A DNA stretch of 44,828 bases from Ensifer sp. LCM 4579 (GCF_001854885.1 NZ_MDDV01000016.1:69914-114741), one strand, 5' to 3'; shown: positions 32,660 through 42,331, counted from the first letter of the stretch. Notes: generated by a model not told the origin, from the sequence alone. Translations and numbers: made by a program.

Positions 32660-33940
32660 CTATTCGTTAATGATGGCTTCGGTCGATTGGACCATCTCCT
32701 TGAGTCCCTCGGCCGGCGAGACCTCCCCGTTTCCGATGCGGAATAGGATCTCGGACTGTGCCTTCCAGACCTTGATGCTCTTGACGTTCGGATAGCCGAA
32801 CCACGCCACAGCAATGGGCCACTGTGTGAGGCTCGTCTTCCAATCGGGATTCGACGCGTAGAACTCGCCGAGATATTCGTTCTTCAAGGCCTGCTTATTG
32901 GTTGGCATGTAGCCGGAACCCAGCACGGTGACCTTCTGGCCGGCAGGGCTGGTCAAGAACTTCACGAACTCCCAGGCCGCCTTCTGCTTTTCAGGATCCT
33001 GCGTCAGGATCGTAGCGAAGTTGCCACCGGTCGGAACGTGGCCGTCTTCGGCTCCCATCGGGAAAGTGCCGGTGACCAGCTTGAATTTGCCGCCGATCGC
33101 ATCGCCCATGGTTCGGATGTCACCAGTCGAACCGATGAAGATGCCGAGCTTGCCGGCCGCGAACTGCGCCATGCCCGCATCCTCGTCGATCCAGGGCATG
33201 CCGACCTCGTCGACCAGGCGTCGAACAGTCGTTGCCGCCTTCAGGCCCGCCTCATCACCATAGGTGACCTTGGTCCGGTCCGGGCTCATCATCGTGCCGC
33301 CATAGCTGTAGACCATGGCCTGCCAGAACCAGTCGCCGAGCGCGAGGTTGATCTGCATCCCATCGACGTCACTATTGGCCTGCTTGATCTTCTTGGCCGC
33401 TTCAATGAACTCGTCCCAGGTCTTGGGTAGATCCCGGGTATCGAGGTCCGCCTTTTTCATGAGGTCGGCGTTGAAGTACGAGATCGGCGTGGACGCGTTG
33501 AACGGCAGGCCCCATTGGTGCCCGTCGATGCGGCCAAGATCGAGCACGTTCGCGTCATAGTTCTCGTTGATCCAAGCCTCACCTTCGTTGTCGAGGAAAG
33601 GCTTCATGTCGGCGATCTGCTTGCGCGGAGCCAGCGTCGCGACGAGGTCAGGCAGAAGGTTCATGCCTGCGAAAAAGATGTCCGGCGTCTGACCGGTCAT
33701 CGCCTCGCGGGCAACAGCCAGATGCCCCTCATAATAATCGGTCGCCGGCGCGCGGAATTTGATCTTGATGTCCGGATGTTCCTTCATGAAGGCATCGGCG
33801 AGCGGTTGGTAGAAGCGCTCGCGGAATGCTCCATAGGCATGTACGACCTCAAGAGTAGTCTCCGCGCGCGCCGGAACGGCGCTGAAGCCGGCGGCGGCCG
33901 TGAAGCCGGCAGCCAACAGGCAAGCCAGTGTCTGTCTCAT
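32660..33940 (-). CDS. ABC transporter substrate-binding protein
   Basis: Starting at ATG 33940 (AAAGGAA upstream) the product has 426 residues. A clear Sec signal, MRQTLACLLAAGFTAAAGFS then AVPARA-ETT, shows export to the periplasm. The mature part is a family-1 (MalE/UgpB-like) binding protein: LEVVHAYGAFRERFYQPLAD, PDIFFAGMNLLPDL, LPFNASTPISYFNADLMKKA, then FVKFLTSPAGQKV. UgpB-type proteins share this size and the FNASTPISYFN pattern, so sn-glycerol-3-phosphate or a glycerophosphodiester is a fair guess, supported by the phosphodiesterase gene that follows. A plain sugar remains possible. It is encoded after the permeases in the same operon. Confidence 0.9.
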   Translation of the reverse strand: MRQTLACLLAAGFTAAAGFSAVPARAETTLEVVHAYGAFRERFYQPLADAFMKEHPDIKIKFRAPATDYYEGHLAVAREAMTGQTPDIFFAGMNLLPDLVATLAPRKQIADMKPFLDNEGEAWINENYDANVLDLGRIDGHQWGLPFNASTPISYFNADLMKKADLDTRDLPKTWDEFIEAAKKIKQANSDVDGMQINLALGDWFWQAMVYSYGGTMMSPDRTKVTYGDEAGLKAATTVRRLVDEVGMPWIDEDAGMAQFAAGKLGIFIGSTGDIRTMGDAIGGKFKLVTGTFPMGAEDGHVPTGGNFATILTQDPEKQKAAWEFVKFLTSPAGQKVTVLGSGYMPTNKQALKNEYLGEFYASNPDWKTSLTQWPIAVAWFGYPNVKSIKVWKAQSEILFRIGNGEVSPAEGLKEMVQSTEAIINE

Positions 33941-34052
33941 CGCGATATTCCTTTCGCTGAGTTGATAGGAGCAGTGCATGCTTTTCTTGATGGTGGCGGT
34001 TGCGCCACGGGTGCCACGGCCGGACGTTCTGCGTCCGGTGGGAGTTGGGGAA

Positions 34053-34925
34053 TCACTTAACTCCGGTCATCGTCACCCCTTCGACAAAATACCGCCGCGC
34101 CAGAAAAAACACGCAGATTAGCGGCAAGGTGATGATGGTAGCGGCGGCCATGAGCGGTCCGTAGCTGACACCTTCGGCCGACTGGAAGTTCAAAAGGCCG
34201 AGCGGGGCAGTCATCCTGTCGGTCACGTTGACGACGATCAGCGGCCAATAGAGATCGTTCCAGTGGGCGGTGACGGAAAAGACGGAAAATGCCGCGATTG
34301 CTGGCAGAGCGCTCGGAACGATAAGACGGAGCACGATCTCGATTTCCGTGAAACCGTCGATCCTGGCGGCGTTGATGATCTCCTGCGGAAAGGTGCGGAA
34401 CTGCTGGCGGAACAGGAAAATCGCGAAAGCCGAAAAGAACCAGGGAAACATCAGCGCGAAATAGCTGTTGAGCAGCCCGAGCTTCGCAAGCGCGATGTAC
34501 ATGGGAAGTGCGGGGACCTGAACCGGGATGCAGAGCGCAAACAAGATAAGCCCGAACATCAGCGCCTGTCCGCGGAACTTCATCTGCGCGAGCGCATAGG
34601 CCGCGCCAATGGAAGTGACGAGCTGCACGCTCAAAATTCCAGCGACCACGATCAGGCTGTTGAGCATGAACAGGCCCATCGGCGCGGCGCTCAACGCCTT
34701 GCCGAAGTTATCGGCAGCGTGCAGCGTCGCCGGGTCGAGCGAAAACGGGTCCGAAAAGATGTCCGCAGGATCTTTCACGGTGGCAAGGATCATCCAGACG
34801 AACGGAAGAAGGGTGATTGCGGCGAACAGCAGCAACAAACCGTGTTTCATCGCGGCTGCAAAAGTCGGCGTGAGGGAAAGCGCAGCAGGTTTATCGAGAG
34901 ACACGTCATGCTTGGGGGATATCAT
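34053..34925 (-). CDS. ABC transporter permease (UgpE/MalG type)
   Basis: This 290-residue inner-membrane protein begins at ATG 34925, overlapping the stop of the other permease gene by 4 bp. It has an N-terminal hydrophobic helix (HGLLLLFAAITLLPFVWMIL) and five further membrane segments. The cytoplasmic EAA loop EIINAARIDGFTEIEIVLRL (about 190-210) contacts the ATPase. The layout is that of carbohydrate-uptake CUT1 permeases. It pairs with the upstream permease to form the channel. A frame open further upstream, to 35183, lies inside the other permease gene and is not used. Confidence 0.9.
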   Translation of the reverse strand: MISPKHDVSLDKPAALSLTPTFAAAMKHGLLLLFAAITLLPFVWMILATVKDPADIFSDPFSLDPATLHAADNFGKALSAAPMGLFMLNSLIVVAGILSVQLVTSIGAAYALAQMKFRGQALMFGLILFALCIPVQVPALPMYIALAKLGLLNSYFALMFPWFFSAFAIFLFRQQFRTFPQEIINAARIDGFTEIEIVLRLIVPSALPAIAAFSVFSVTAHWNDLYWPLIVVNVTDRMTAPLGLLNFQSAEGVSYGPLMAAATIITLPLICVFFLARRYFVEGVTMTGVK

Positions 34926-35845
34926 GAGTAGTGCACTCCCCTTGCGGCGAAGATCTGCACAGCCGAAATCGCCATCATGATGATCAGGAAGACGACCGTC
35001 AGCGCCGAAGCATATCCCGTCTCGAAATACTGGAAGCTTGCCTGGTAAAGCTGGTAGAGGATCACATCGGTCGACCCGGCAGGCCCGCCATGCGTGATGA
35101 CGGCGACGGTGTCGAAGACCTGGAAGGCGGTAATTGTAGAGGTGATGGTCACGAATATCGTCGTGGGCCCAAGCATTGGCCATGTCACGCGAAACAGCCG
35201 GTCCCAGAAACCGTCGGCGCCATCGACTGCGGCGGCCTGATAAAGATCTCGCGGGATTCCGGTGAGCCCGGCCAGAAACAGGATCATATTGAAGCCGACG
35301 AGGTGCCAGACACCGATCGCGGCGAGCGCGAAGATCGCGTTCGACGGGTTGTTGAAGAAGTCGACGCGCTGGAGGCCCAGCGCGGCGATCAGTTCGTTGA
35401 CCGGGCCGATACGGCTGTGCAGCATGAACTTCCAGACAAGTCCAAGCGCAACGAGCGTGCTGGCGACTGGCAAAAAGAAGATGACCTCGTAAACCCGCCG
35501 CATGCTACCGGTGCCATGGACTAGGATTGCCAAGAGCAGACCAAGCAGTACCGACACGGAGACGACGACGCAGACATAGATAGCCGTATTTGACAGAGCA
35601 TTCAGGAAGCCGCGATCATGGGCAAGACTGGCATAGTTGCTCATTCCCACCAGCGACCAGTTGGTTGCTCCAAGGCTGTAGTCCGAGAAGCTCAATGCAA
35701 TGACGATGGCTATCGGAGCAAGAACAACAATGGCAAGCAGCGTGGCGGCCGGCAGTGCAAAGAAATAGGCCGGGTTAATCCCGTCGGCTTTTTGTCGCAC
35801 TCGGCGATCTTCGCTGGAGGCGTCGGAAGTCGCAAACGAGCTCAT
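34922..35845 (-). CDS. ABC transporter permease (UgpA/MalF type)
   Basis: This 307-residue membrane protein has about 30 polar N-terminal residues followed by six predicted helices, the first being YFFALPAATLLAIVVLAPIA. The EAA motif LYQAAAVDGADGFWDRLFRV faces the ATP-binding subunit. It belongs to the CUT1 family of sugar and glycerol-phosphate permeases. Its start overlaps the ATPase stop by 4 bp and its stop overlaps the second permease start by 4 bp. This points to tight translational coupling and equal subunit ratios. Confidence 0.9.
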   Translation of the reverse strand: MSSFATSDASSEDRRVRQKADGINPAYFFALPAATLLAIVVLAPIAIVIALSFSDYSLGATNWSLVGMSNYASLAHDRGFLNALSNTAIYVCVVVSVSVLLGLLLAILVHGTGSMRRVYEVIFFLPVASTLVALGLVWKFMLHSRIGPVNELIAALGLQRVDFFNNPSNAIFALAAIGVWHLVGFNMILFLAGLTGIPRDLYQAAAVDGADGFWDRLFRVTWPMLGPTTIFVTITSTITAFQVFDTVAVITHGGPAGSTDVILYQLYQASFQYFETGYASALTVVFLIIMMAISAVQIFAARGVHYS

Positions 35846-37041
35846 GACACCGCCTCAAGCCGCGCGGCGTCCCGGATCTTTTCAGATCGAGCGAGCCGCC
35901 CGGCGCCATCGAACACGAGAAAGCGCTCTGGCCACAGTCCTACCCGGACGAAATCAGCATCGCTGCCGCTCGCGCGGACCTTCGCCCATTCCCGTTGCGG
36001 CAACCGCGCCGTCACAGGAACCTGGCTGTCTCCAGCGAGTGTAAGATGAATGATGACCTCGTTTCCGAGGTTCTCGATCAGACGTATGCGCGCGTGCATT
36101 AGAGAAGACGCGCCAACCGGTTGGGTCTGAGCGACCACAGTCACATCTTCCGGGCGTATGCCTATCTGAATCCGCTCGCCCGGAGGCAAGCCCGTCCGCA
36201 GTTTCTGGCTTCCGCCAAAGAGGCAAACGTCGCCCCGCTCGCCGATCTCCGCTGGAAGGATGTTGATCGGCGGTGAGCCGATGAAACGCGCCACACGGAT
36301 GTCTACAGGCGCGGCATAGATCTCCGCCGGTGTTGCGACCTGCACGACCGCGCCGTCCATCATCACGGCGATCCTTCCGGACATTGTCATGGCTTCAACC
36401 TGGTCATGGGTGACGTAGAGGAAGGTCGCATTCAGGCGTCTTTGCAGCTCGACCAGTTCGGTCCGAACCTGCGTTCTCAGGGCCGCATCGAGATTGGAGA
36501 GCGGTTCATCCATCAGAAAGACGCCGGGTTGACGGACCATCGCGCGTCCGAGCGCAACACGCTGCCGCTGGCCCCCCGACAACTCGCTTGGCTTCCGCTT
36601 GAGGAGCGCCTCGATCCCAAGCAACTTCGCCACCTCCCCGATTGTCGAGCCGATCTGCCGGCGCTTGGCGTTCATTCCCGGAATAAGATGACCGATCACA
36701 GGCATTCGCGCGACGAATGGCAGATTCGCCATGATCAACGGCATTGCGAGGTTGTCCCGGACCCGCATATGCGGATAAAGTGCATAGGACTGAAACACCA
36801 TGGCTATGTCGCGTTGGCTGGGACGTAGCCGATTTACGACTTCGCCGCCGATCTCGATTGATCCTGCATCCGGCTGGTCGAGACCGGCGAGAATTTTGAG
36901 CAGTGTCGACTTACCGCAGCCCGACGGTCCGACAAGCGTCATGAACTCGCCGGCGCCAATGGCCAAATCCACGTCTCGCAGTACCGGGCTCGCACCAAAC
37001 CATTTAGCGATCTTTGATAGACGAACTGCAGATCCTGTCAT
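35842..37041 (-). CDS. ABC transporter ATP-binding protein (MalK/UgpC type)
   Basis: From ATG 37041, directly behind GGAGGAGA, the protein has 399 residues. Walker A is GPSGCGKST, the signature LSGGQRQRVALGRA, Walker B VFLMDEPLSNLDA and the switch YVTHDQVEAM. A C-terminal TOBE/regulatory domain (about 240-399) includes GIRPEDVTV. This is the energising subunit of the CUT1 importer encoded by the following genes. It is the first gene of a five-gene minus-strand operon. The promoter must lie in the 300 bp shared with the divergent RpiR-type regulator gene, its likely controller. Confidence 0.92.
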   Translation of the reverse strand: MTGSAVRLSKIAKWFGASPVLRDVDLAIGAGEFMTLVGPSGCGKSTLLKILAGLDQPDAGSIEIGGEVVNRLRPSQRDIAMVFQSYALYPHMRVRDNLAMPLIMANLPFVARMPVIGHLIPGMNAKRRQIGSTIGEVAKLLGIEALLKRKPSELSGGQRQRVALGRAMVRQPGVFLMDEPLSNLDAALRTQVRTELVELQRRLNATFLYVTHDQVEAMTMSGRIAVMMDGAVVQVATPAEIYAAPVDIRVARFIGSPPINILPAEIGERGDVCLFGGSQKLRTGLPPGERIQIGIRPEDVTVVAQTQPVGASSLMHARIRLIENLGNEVIIHLTLAGDSQVPVTARLPQREWAKVRASGSDADFVRVGLWPERFLVFDGAGRLARSEKIRDAARLEAVS

Positions 37042-37345
37042 CGTTCTCCTCCCTGACGATTTGTCCTTAGTGGAGTTTCGTATCACTTCTATGACAATTG
37101 ATGGATTATTTTTCCACGATGGAACTGGCAAATCGCTCCACCCCAAGCGAGCAAGATCGATGACTGATGGCAGCGCATCGAATGCCGCTTATTCGCCCTA
37201 TATGTTGGTCTCCTGCTAGCGAAGGCCGGGCAAAAATCCTCCAGGGCTATCTGCAATGTTAGACGACTGAGAGTTCTACCCTTATGAGGAGGTATGGCGA
37301 TCGCGTGAGCGCAGAACGGAACCTCGACTATTTCGGAGATTGAAT
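37042..37345. promoter_or_regulatory. Divergent promoter region, ABC operon / RpiR regulator
   Basis: These 304 bp hold the start signals of both transcription units. I see ribosome binding sites on both sides (GGAGGAGA for the ATPase, CGGAG before the RpiR start), but no -35/-10 pair I would defend and no long palindrome. The RpiR operator must be sought experimentally. Confidence 0.45.
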
Positions 37346-38197
37346 ATGGCCATGCACGGCGACCACCCGCGGCGTTCCTCGAAAGCAGAGAAGACGCATA
37401 CGCCGGTTCTACTGAAAGTGGAGACCGCGTTGGACTATCCCAATGCACTGGCCAGGGTTGCACAGTACATCCTTGAAAATCCCAAGAAGGCTGTCCGCCA
37501 GTCTCTTGGGGAACTGAGCGCCGCGTCTCAAAGCGGCCAGGCGACAATATTTCGACTGTGCCGCGAGCTTGGCTTCAAAGGGTTCACCGACTTCAAGCTC
37601 GCCCTTGCAACTGAGATCGGACAGGGCGTCGCCGACTTGGAGAGAGGCGCAGGCTCAACCGTCGACTCGCTCGACGAGACCGTCTCGCTGATCTCGCGTT
37701 CTGTATTGAATACGCGACAACTGGTGCAGCCCGAGGTGCTGGCTTCCACCGCGCCTTACCTGTCGAAAGCCCGCCACGTCAACATCTATGGCTCCGGTGA
37801 CTCCGGACTTGCCGCCGAAGTTCTGTTCCATCGGTTGCGCCGGATCGGCGTAAACGCTCGCATTTTTGCCAATGTCGGCTATGCGCACGAAGCGGCGGAG
37901 GCAATGACCAAAGTAGATGCCGCTATCGGCGTTTCGCAATCAGGCGCCTCGCCTGATACAGTCGAATTCCTGCGAAAAGCTCATCACATTGGCGCCTTCT
38001 CGGTGGCGGTCACCTGCCATCCGAAGTCCAGCATCGCCAAAGTGTCAAATGTCGTCTTGCAAATGGCGCGACTGCCTCAACCCGGCCTCAGTGGGCAGAT
38101 GATTGCTTTGCCGCGCGCCGTCTTCATAGCCGAAGCGCTAGCGATCGCCATCTCCGAGTACGGCAAGAGCGAGGCTCCGACAACAGCCGACATGTAA
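37346..38197 (+). CDS. MurR/RpiR-family transcriptional regulator
   Basis: This 283-residue protein starts at ATG 37346; an in-frame TTG at 37340 is less likely. The N-terminal RpiR helix-turn-helix is recognised by VRQSLGELSAASQSGQATIF and RLCRELGFKGFTDFK. The C-terminal SIS domain (about 120-265), with VNIYGSGDSGLAAEVLFHRL and GVSQSGASPDTVEF, binds phosphosugars or sugar-phosphate-like effectors. It is divergent from the ABC-transporter operon. With the phosphoesterase there and the HAD phosphatase downstream, a phosphorylated ligand as inducer is plausible (inference). RpiR proteins can repress or activate, and the sequence does not tell which. Confidence 0.9.
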   Translation: MAMHGDHPRRSSKAEKTHTPVLLKVETALDYPNALARVAQYILENPKKAVRQSLGELSAASQSGQATIFRLCRELGFKGFTDFKLALATEIGQGVADLERGAGSTVDSLDETVSLISRSVLNTRQLVQPEVLASTAPYLSKARHVNIYGSGDSGLAAEVLFHRLRRIGVNARIFANVGYAHEAAEAMTKVDAAIGVSQSGASPDTVEFLRKAHHIGAFSVAVTCHPKSSIAKVSNVVLQMARLPQPGLSGQMIALPRAVFIAEALAIAISEYGKSEAPTTADM

Positions 38198-38304
38198 CGA
38201 GTTACTCCATATACTCCATTGCAATTGGATTATTAATCCGCTATTGCCCTGGCCAACCTTGGCATAATTGTCGCGGCCGACGAAGGCGTCTTGGAGTAGC
38301 ACTG

Positions 38305-39060
38305 ATGGAAACGAGACCGAAGCTGGTCATCTTCGATTGCGATGGCGTGCTTGTCGACAGTGAGCTTATCGTTAGCGCTGCTGAAGCCGCTGAAATAACC
38401 CGCGTCGGACGTCCGATCACGGTCGCAGAAGCGGTGCACAAATTCGCAGGCGTTCCAGCCAAGGATATGTATCGTTCAATCGAAGAGGAGCTGGGAATGC
38501 CTTTGCCGAAGGATTTTTCCGAGCGCGTCGACGAACGGGTTCGGCAATTATATCTGTCAGAACTTGCTGCGATACCCAGTGCGCGCGAGACGATTCGCGC
38601 GCTGCGGATACCCTGCTGCGTGGCCTCGAGCTCTGCACCAAACAGGCTCGGGCTTGCCTTGGCAAAGACAGAGCTGTTTGAGTTGTTCTATCCGTATATC
38701 TTCTCGACGGTACTGGTGCGAAACGGCAAACCTGCACCGGATATTTTTCTCTATGCAGCTGAGAAAATGGGGGTCGCGCCCGCCGACACCTTTGTCGTGG
38801 AAGACAGCATCGCAGGCGTGACGGCAGCTAAGGCCGCGGGCATGACGGCGCTTGGCTTCTTAGGAGGAAGTCACTGCAGCCCTAGCCACGATGTATGCCT
38901 CAAGGAAGCGGGGGCCAAATACATTTTCAGCCGGTTCGAAGATCTGCTGCCCATAGTTGAGGGATCGGCGCGAGAGCTCGGCCATGTCCCTGGCATCCCT
39001 TCCGAAATCGTGCAGAAAGTGCAGGAAATTACGAATGGCGCTCCGGCAACAGCCAGCTAG
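38305..39060 (+). CDS. HAD-superfamily phosphatase
   Basis: This 251-residue HAD hydrolase is of the phosphoglycolate/beta-phosphoglucomutase-like subfamily. The nucleophile motif FDCDGVLVDSE is at 9-19, followed by a helical cap domain, VASSSAPNR (motif II), GKPAPDIFLYAAEKMG (motif III Lys) and VVEDSIAGVTAAKAAGM (motif IV acids). It should dephosphorylate a small phosphate ester, such as a sugar or glycerol phosphate. It lies 107 bp downstream of the RpiR-type regulator on the same strand and next to the phosphodiester-uptake operon. That suits a pathway of import, diesterase and phosphatase (inference). Confidence 0.88.
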   Translation: METRPKLVIFDCDGVLVDSELIVSAAEAAEITRVGRPITVAEAVHKFAGVPAKDMYRSIEEELGMPLPKDFSERVDERVRQLYLSELAAIPSARETIRALRIPCCVASSSAPNRLGLALAKTELFELFYPYIFSTVLVRNGKPAPDIFLYAAEKMGVAPADTFVVEDSIAGVTAAKAAGMTALGFLGGSHCSPSHDVCLKEAGAKYIFSRFEDLLPIVEGSARELGHVPGIPSEIVQKVQEITNGAPATAS

Positions 39061-39133
39061 ACACATTCCCCCGGAAGCGCCATTAGAGGCCTGCCCCAAC
39101 ACGTTGAGCAGCACTGATTTTCCGGATCATCTC

Positions 39134-40783
39134 ATGACATGCCGGCCCTGGCTCTGCTTTGCTGCTCTTTCCGGCGCGCTTGCCCTTATCGGCATCGATA
39201 TGACCGTCCTCAACGTCGCTCTACCCCATCTTTCGATGCAGCTGGGCGCGTCGACATCCGAAAAGCTTTGGATGGTCAATGCATATTCGCTTCTCATGGC
39301 AGGACTGCTGCCTGGGTTCGGCGCACTGTCCGACAGGATTGGCCATCGAAAGATGCTGTGCAGCGGGCTCTTTGTTTTTTGCATCGCTTCGCTGATCGCT
39401 GCTTTTTCGTTCACGCCTTCAATGCTCATAGCCGCTCGCGGTTTCCTTGGCATTGGAGCTGCCGCCATTCTGCCCGCAGCTCTGTCTGTCGTCCGTACTG
39501 TGTTCACAAAGAAGGAACAACAAGCGACCGCGATTGGAATCTGCGGCGCGATATGGTCAGGTGCAGCGGCTATTGGACCGGTCATCGGTGGACTGCTGCT
39601 CGAAAATTTCTGGTGGGGCGCCGTCTTTCTGATTAACGTGCCGCTTATACTGATTTCCATAACCTTGTCACTTCGCTGGATTCCACGTTTCCCGAGCAAC
39701 CCCTGCCGGCCGTGGGATGTTGTGGCGTCGGTTCTTTTGACAGCAGGCCTGATAGCGCTGCTCTTCGCGCTCAAAAGCGCGTTCAAGCCAAACGCCGATT
39801 GGCCAATGTTTATCGGCTCTGCGACGGTGGGAGCAGCGATCATCGTGCTTCTTTTAAAGCGCGCGAGATCAACAGCAGCGCCATTGATCAATTTCTACAT
39901 GTTTCGAGCACCGCTAGTTTCGCTCGGCGCTTTCGTCGCTTTCGTGATGGGTTTTGCGTTCGCTGCTTTGCAGTATGCGCTAAGCCAGGAACTTCAACTG
40001 ATTCGTGGACTCTCCCCCTCATTGACGGGAGTGCAGATCTTACCGATTGCGGGAGCATCGCTCGTGGCCAGTTTTTTGATCGGCCCTATGATGAGTAGAC
40101 TTGGCATGGAGCGACTGCTCGCCATCAGCCTTGGGCTTGCAACACTAGGGGCGAGCCTATTTACCTATGTAGGCTTTCGATCCGGTGCCTTAGCTGAACT
40201 GACGACCCTTTCTATGCTTGGCTTAGGCATCGGCGCGGTCATGTCGATCGCTTCGACAGCTATTTTGAGCTGCGCTTCCCAAGACCGGGCCGGGGCTGCA
40301 GCCTCGCTCGAAGCGATCTCATATGAGCTGGGTGGAACGCTTGGTATCGCTGTCGCAGGCAGCGCAATGGCTCGAATTTATGATCGAGTCCTCATGTTAC
40401 CACCTTCTATAACCTTGCCGGTGAACGCCAGGGACGGAATGGATCAAACACTAATTGCAGTTGCCAAGCTCAAGCCTGACGAGCAAATAGCGGTGCTGTC
40501 GGCCGCTCAAAGCGCGTTCTCCGCCAGCATCTATTCGGTGTTGCACGGCGCCACTTTGATGGTTTTGGTTCTGTTCGTTGCCGTGGGATTGATCTTGTTC
40601 TTCTGTCCTCGAATGAGGGCGTTCTTTCGCGCAGACGATTTGAGCAGCGATCGCCCGGTCCCGGGGACGAAGGCGAATCGAGGCATCCAAAACGAAGCGC
40701 CGGCACCCGTAGATCCGGCCAATACATCAGCGCCTGCCGAGGATTTGGAGACAGGAGTTAGACCCGCCAGCGCATGTGCCTGA
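39134..40783 (+). CDS. MFS drug:H+ antiporter, DHA2 (14-helix) type
   Basis: This 549-residue membrane protein begins with LCFAALSGALALIGIDMTVL, the first helix, in which the DxTxxNVALP pattern marks DHA2 exporters. GALSDRIGHRKMLCSGLF is the loop 2-3 motif A, and GAIWSGAAAIGPVIGGLLLE is the antiporter motif C. Fourteen hydrophobic segments and the length agree with EmrB/QacA-like pumps. The soluble C-terminal 60 residues are polar. It starts 73 bp after the HAD gene and may be co-transcribed. It might export a toxic compound or a product of one of the biosynthetic clusters; nothing in the sequence fixes the cargo. The frame open upstream from 38957 overlaps the HAD gene and is unlikely. Confidence 0.9.
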   Translation: MTCRPWLCFAALSGALALIGIDMTVLNVALPHLSMQLGASTSEKLWMVNAYSLLMAGLLPGFGALSDRIGHRKMLCSGLFVFCIASLIAAFSFTPSMLIAARGFLGIGAAAILPAALSVVRTVFTKKEQQATAIGICGAIWSGAAAIGPVIGGLLLENFWWGAVFLINVPLILISITLSLRWIPRFPSNPCRPWDVVASVLLTAGLIALLFALKSAFKPNADWPMFIGSATVGAAIIVLLLKRARSTAAPLINFYMFRAPLVSLGAFVAFVMGFAFAALQYALSQELQLIRGLSPSLTGVQILPIAGASLVASFLIGPMMSRLGMERLLAISLGLATLGASLFTYVGFRSGALAELTTLSMLGLGIGAVMSIASTAILSCASQDRAGAAASLEAISYELGGTLGIAVAGSAMARIYDRVLMLPPSITLPVNARDGMDQTLIAVAKLKPDEQIAVLSAAQSAFSASIYSVLHGATLMVLVLFVAVGLILFFCPRMRAFFRADDLSSDRPVPGTKANRGIQNEAPAPVDPANTSAPAEDLETGVRPASACA

Positions 40784-40805
40784 TGTTTACCTGGAGACTC
40801 CGCCG

Positions 40806-41066
40806 CTTCAGCTCGTTTTGATATAGACGAAAGTTGGCGTCAGCATAACTATAGCAGGATCGAGGTGACCGTACAGAGCTTTAATCAGCTCGCTCACTCC
40901 ATCGCCAATAGCATGACGCTCAGCTGGAAGGTCAGCCATGTCCGCTATGCGCGCGGCAATTTCTTGATGATCGGAGGGATAAAGATGAAGGAGTTCCGGC
41001 ACGCGCTCGCTAACTCGATCGAGCAGTGCGGCGGGAGAAAAATGGGAGTTAGCCGACTACGGCAAT
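40806..41066 (-). pseudogene. HisC-like aminotransferase N-terminal remnant
   Basis: The minus-strand reading NSHFSPAALLDRV then PELLHLYPSDHQEIAARIAD, IGDGVSELIKAL and MLTPTFVYIK matches the N-terminal third of histidinol-phosphate-type aminotransferases. A stop codon follows, and the PLP-lysine domain is missing. Upstream sequence is also broken. It is a relic, flanked by a second relic (the glycosyltransferase). Confidence 0.6.
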
Positions 41067-41184
41067 GTTGCGGTCCGGCGACCGCAACAGGCGCTCGCGA
41101 ACAACGCGGTGTCGCGAGAATGTCGCATCAGAGCTACAATATCTGCTTTTCAATCAGCAGCTTTCTACCCACTGGTGCCGGAGT

Positions 41185-42331
41185 TTAAGTGGTGCTCACG
41201 AGCGCGCTTGTTTCAAGCCGGGACTCATGCGAGCCGATCAACATTCTATTGCCTCGCCAATGTGCGCTGCCCGCAAGCCAACTCCGAACCCATATTATCG
41301 GGAGCAACGCGTCGCGCGTAATCATGGCGAGGAGCGACCATCGGGAAATGTACCAGTTCTTCCGGTACACGAGAACGAGTTCCGGCAAGTACGCGACGCT
41401 TACTACAAAGCCGGCCATGGCGAGCACACTGTGACCTGCAACGACAGCGGCGAGCACCGACAACAGAAGTGGCGGCACTAGGCCAGCCAGGATTTCCGGG
41501 ACGAAGAAGTGAGGAAAGGTCACGCGCCGCAACCTCGCCCAACGGCACTGTCGAGCCCAAATCTCCCGAAACGACCTGGTGCCAAGTGGCTGTTCGAATG
41601 GCGAGGCAACGAGGTGCACTTTCAAGCCGAGGCTTCTCACGAGTTTCGTTGCGGCCGCATCCTCGGCAATTTCCGACGCGAGTGCCTTTATGCCGCCGTG
41701 GGCATCCAGCATGCTCTTACGCCAGAGCATGCTTTTGCCCTGGGCAAACCCGAAACCAAGGGCTTCGACGGCATACTGCCAGCGCGCCTGGTGAGCATTG
41801 AGGAACGCACATTCAACCTCCGCCCAAAACCCAGATGGGCGTGAGCCGAGTGGCGTCGAGCATACTAGCCCAGTTGTCGGCTGCCACGCTGCCATCAGGC
41901 GGACGAGATAATCGGTTGGCATAAGAACGTTAGAGTCGGCGAGAACCACCCAACCATGCGAAGCCGCATTCCAGCCTTTCACGCAGTTGTTCAGCTTGGG
42001 ATTTGCTGATCAGGTCGTCACCGACAAGAATTGTTGCCGGGATCGTCGGGTGGCGCTGACGCACTTCCCCGATCAACGGGATCACGGGATCCTTTGCGTC
42101 AGCCACGCAGAAGATGATCTCGTAGTCGGGCCAATCCAGGCGGAACGCGCTGTCGAGCGTTTCTTGGGAAAACTCCTCGATGCCGCAGAGCGGAACCACG
42201 ACTGAGACAGGAGGCCGCTGCAGGGTCTGAGGCTTAGGGCCTATACGAGGCCAGATACGGCAGCCCGCAATCACCAGGCTCAGGGCATTGATGGCGAGGA
42301 AGAGACCGACGGAGACGAACAAAATCAGCAT
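41185..42331 (-). pseudogene. HpnI/ceramide-glucosyltransferase-like gene with one frameshift
   Basis: Two minus-strand frames together encode a family-2 glycosyltransferase. The first part (from 42331) has a membrane anchor, VSVVVPLCGIEEFSQETLDS and YEIIFCVADAKDP. Near 41995-42010 the frame must shift by one base to continue as NPKLNNCVKGWNAASHGW, VVLADSNVLMPTDYLVRLMA, then SEIAEDAAATKLVRSLGLKV, WARQCRWARLRR (the QxxRW motif) and three C-terminal helices. The sum is about 380 residues, the full length of bacterial ceramide glucosyltransferase/HpnI proteins. All catalytic motifs are otherwise intact, so the loss is recent or a sequencing error. Such enzymes glycosylate ceramide or hopanoid-type lipids. 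Confidence 0.75.

Noticed and set aside
34263..34931. A 222-codon plus-strand frame opposite the second permease gene
   Set aside because: It has extreme Lys/Arg/Glu/Gln composition with no hydrophobic core, and is fully antisense to a well-supported permease.
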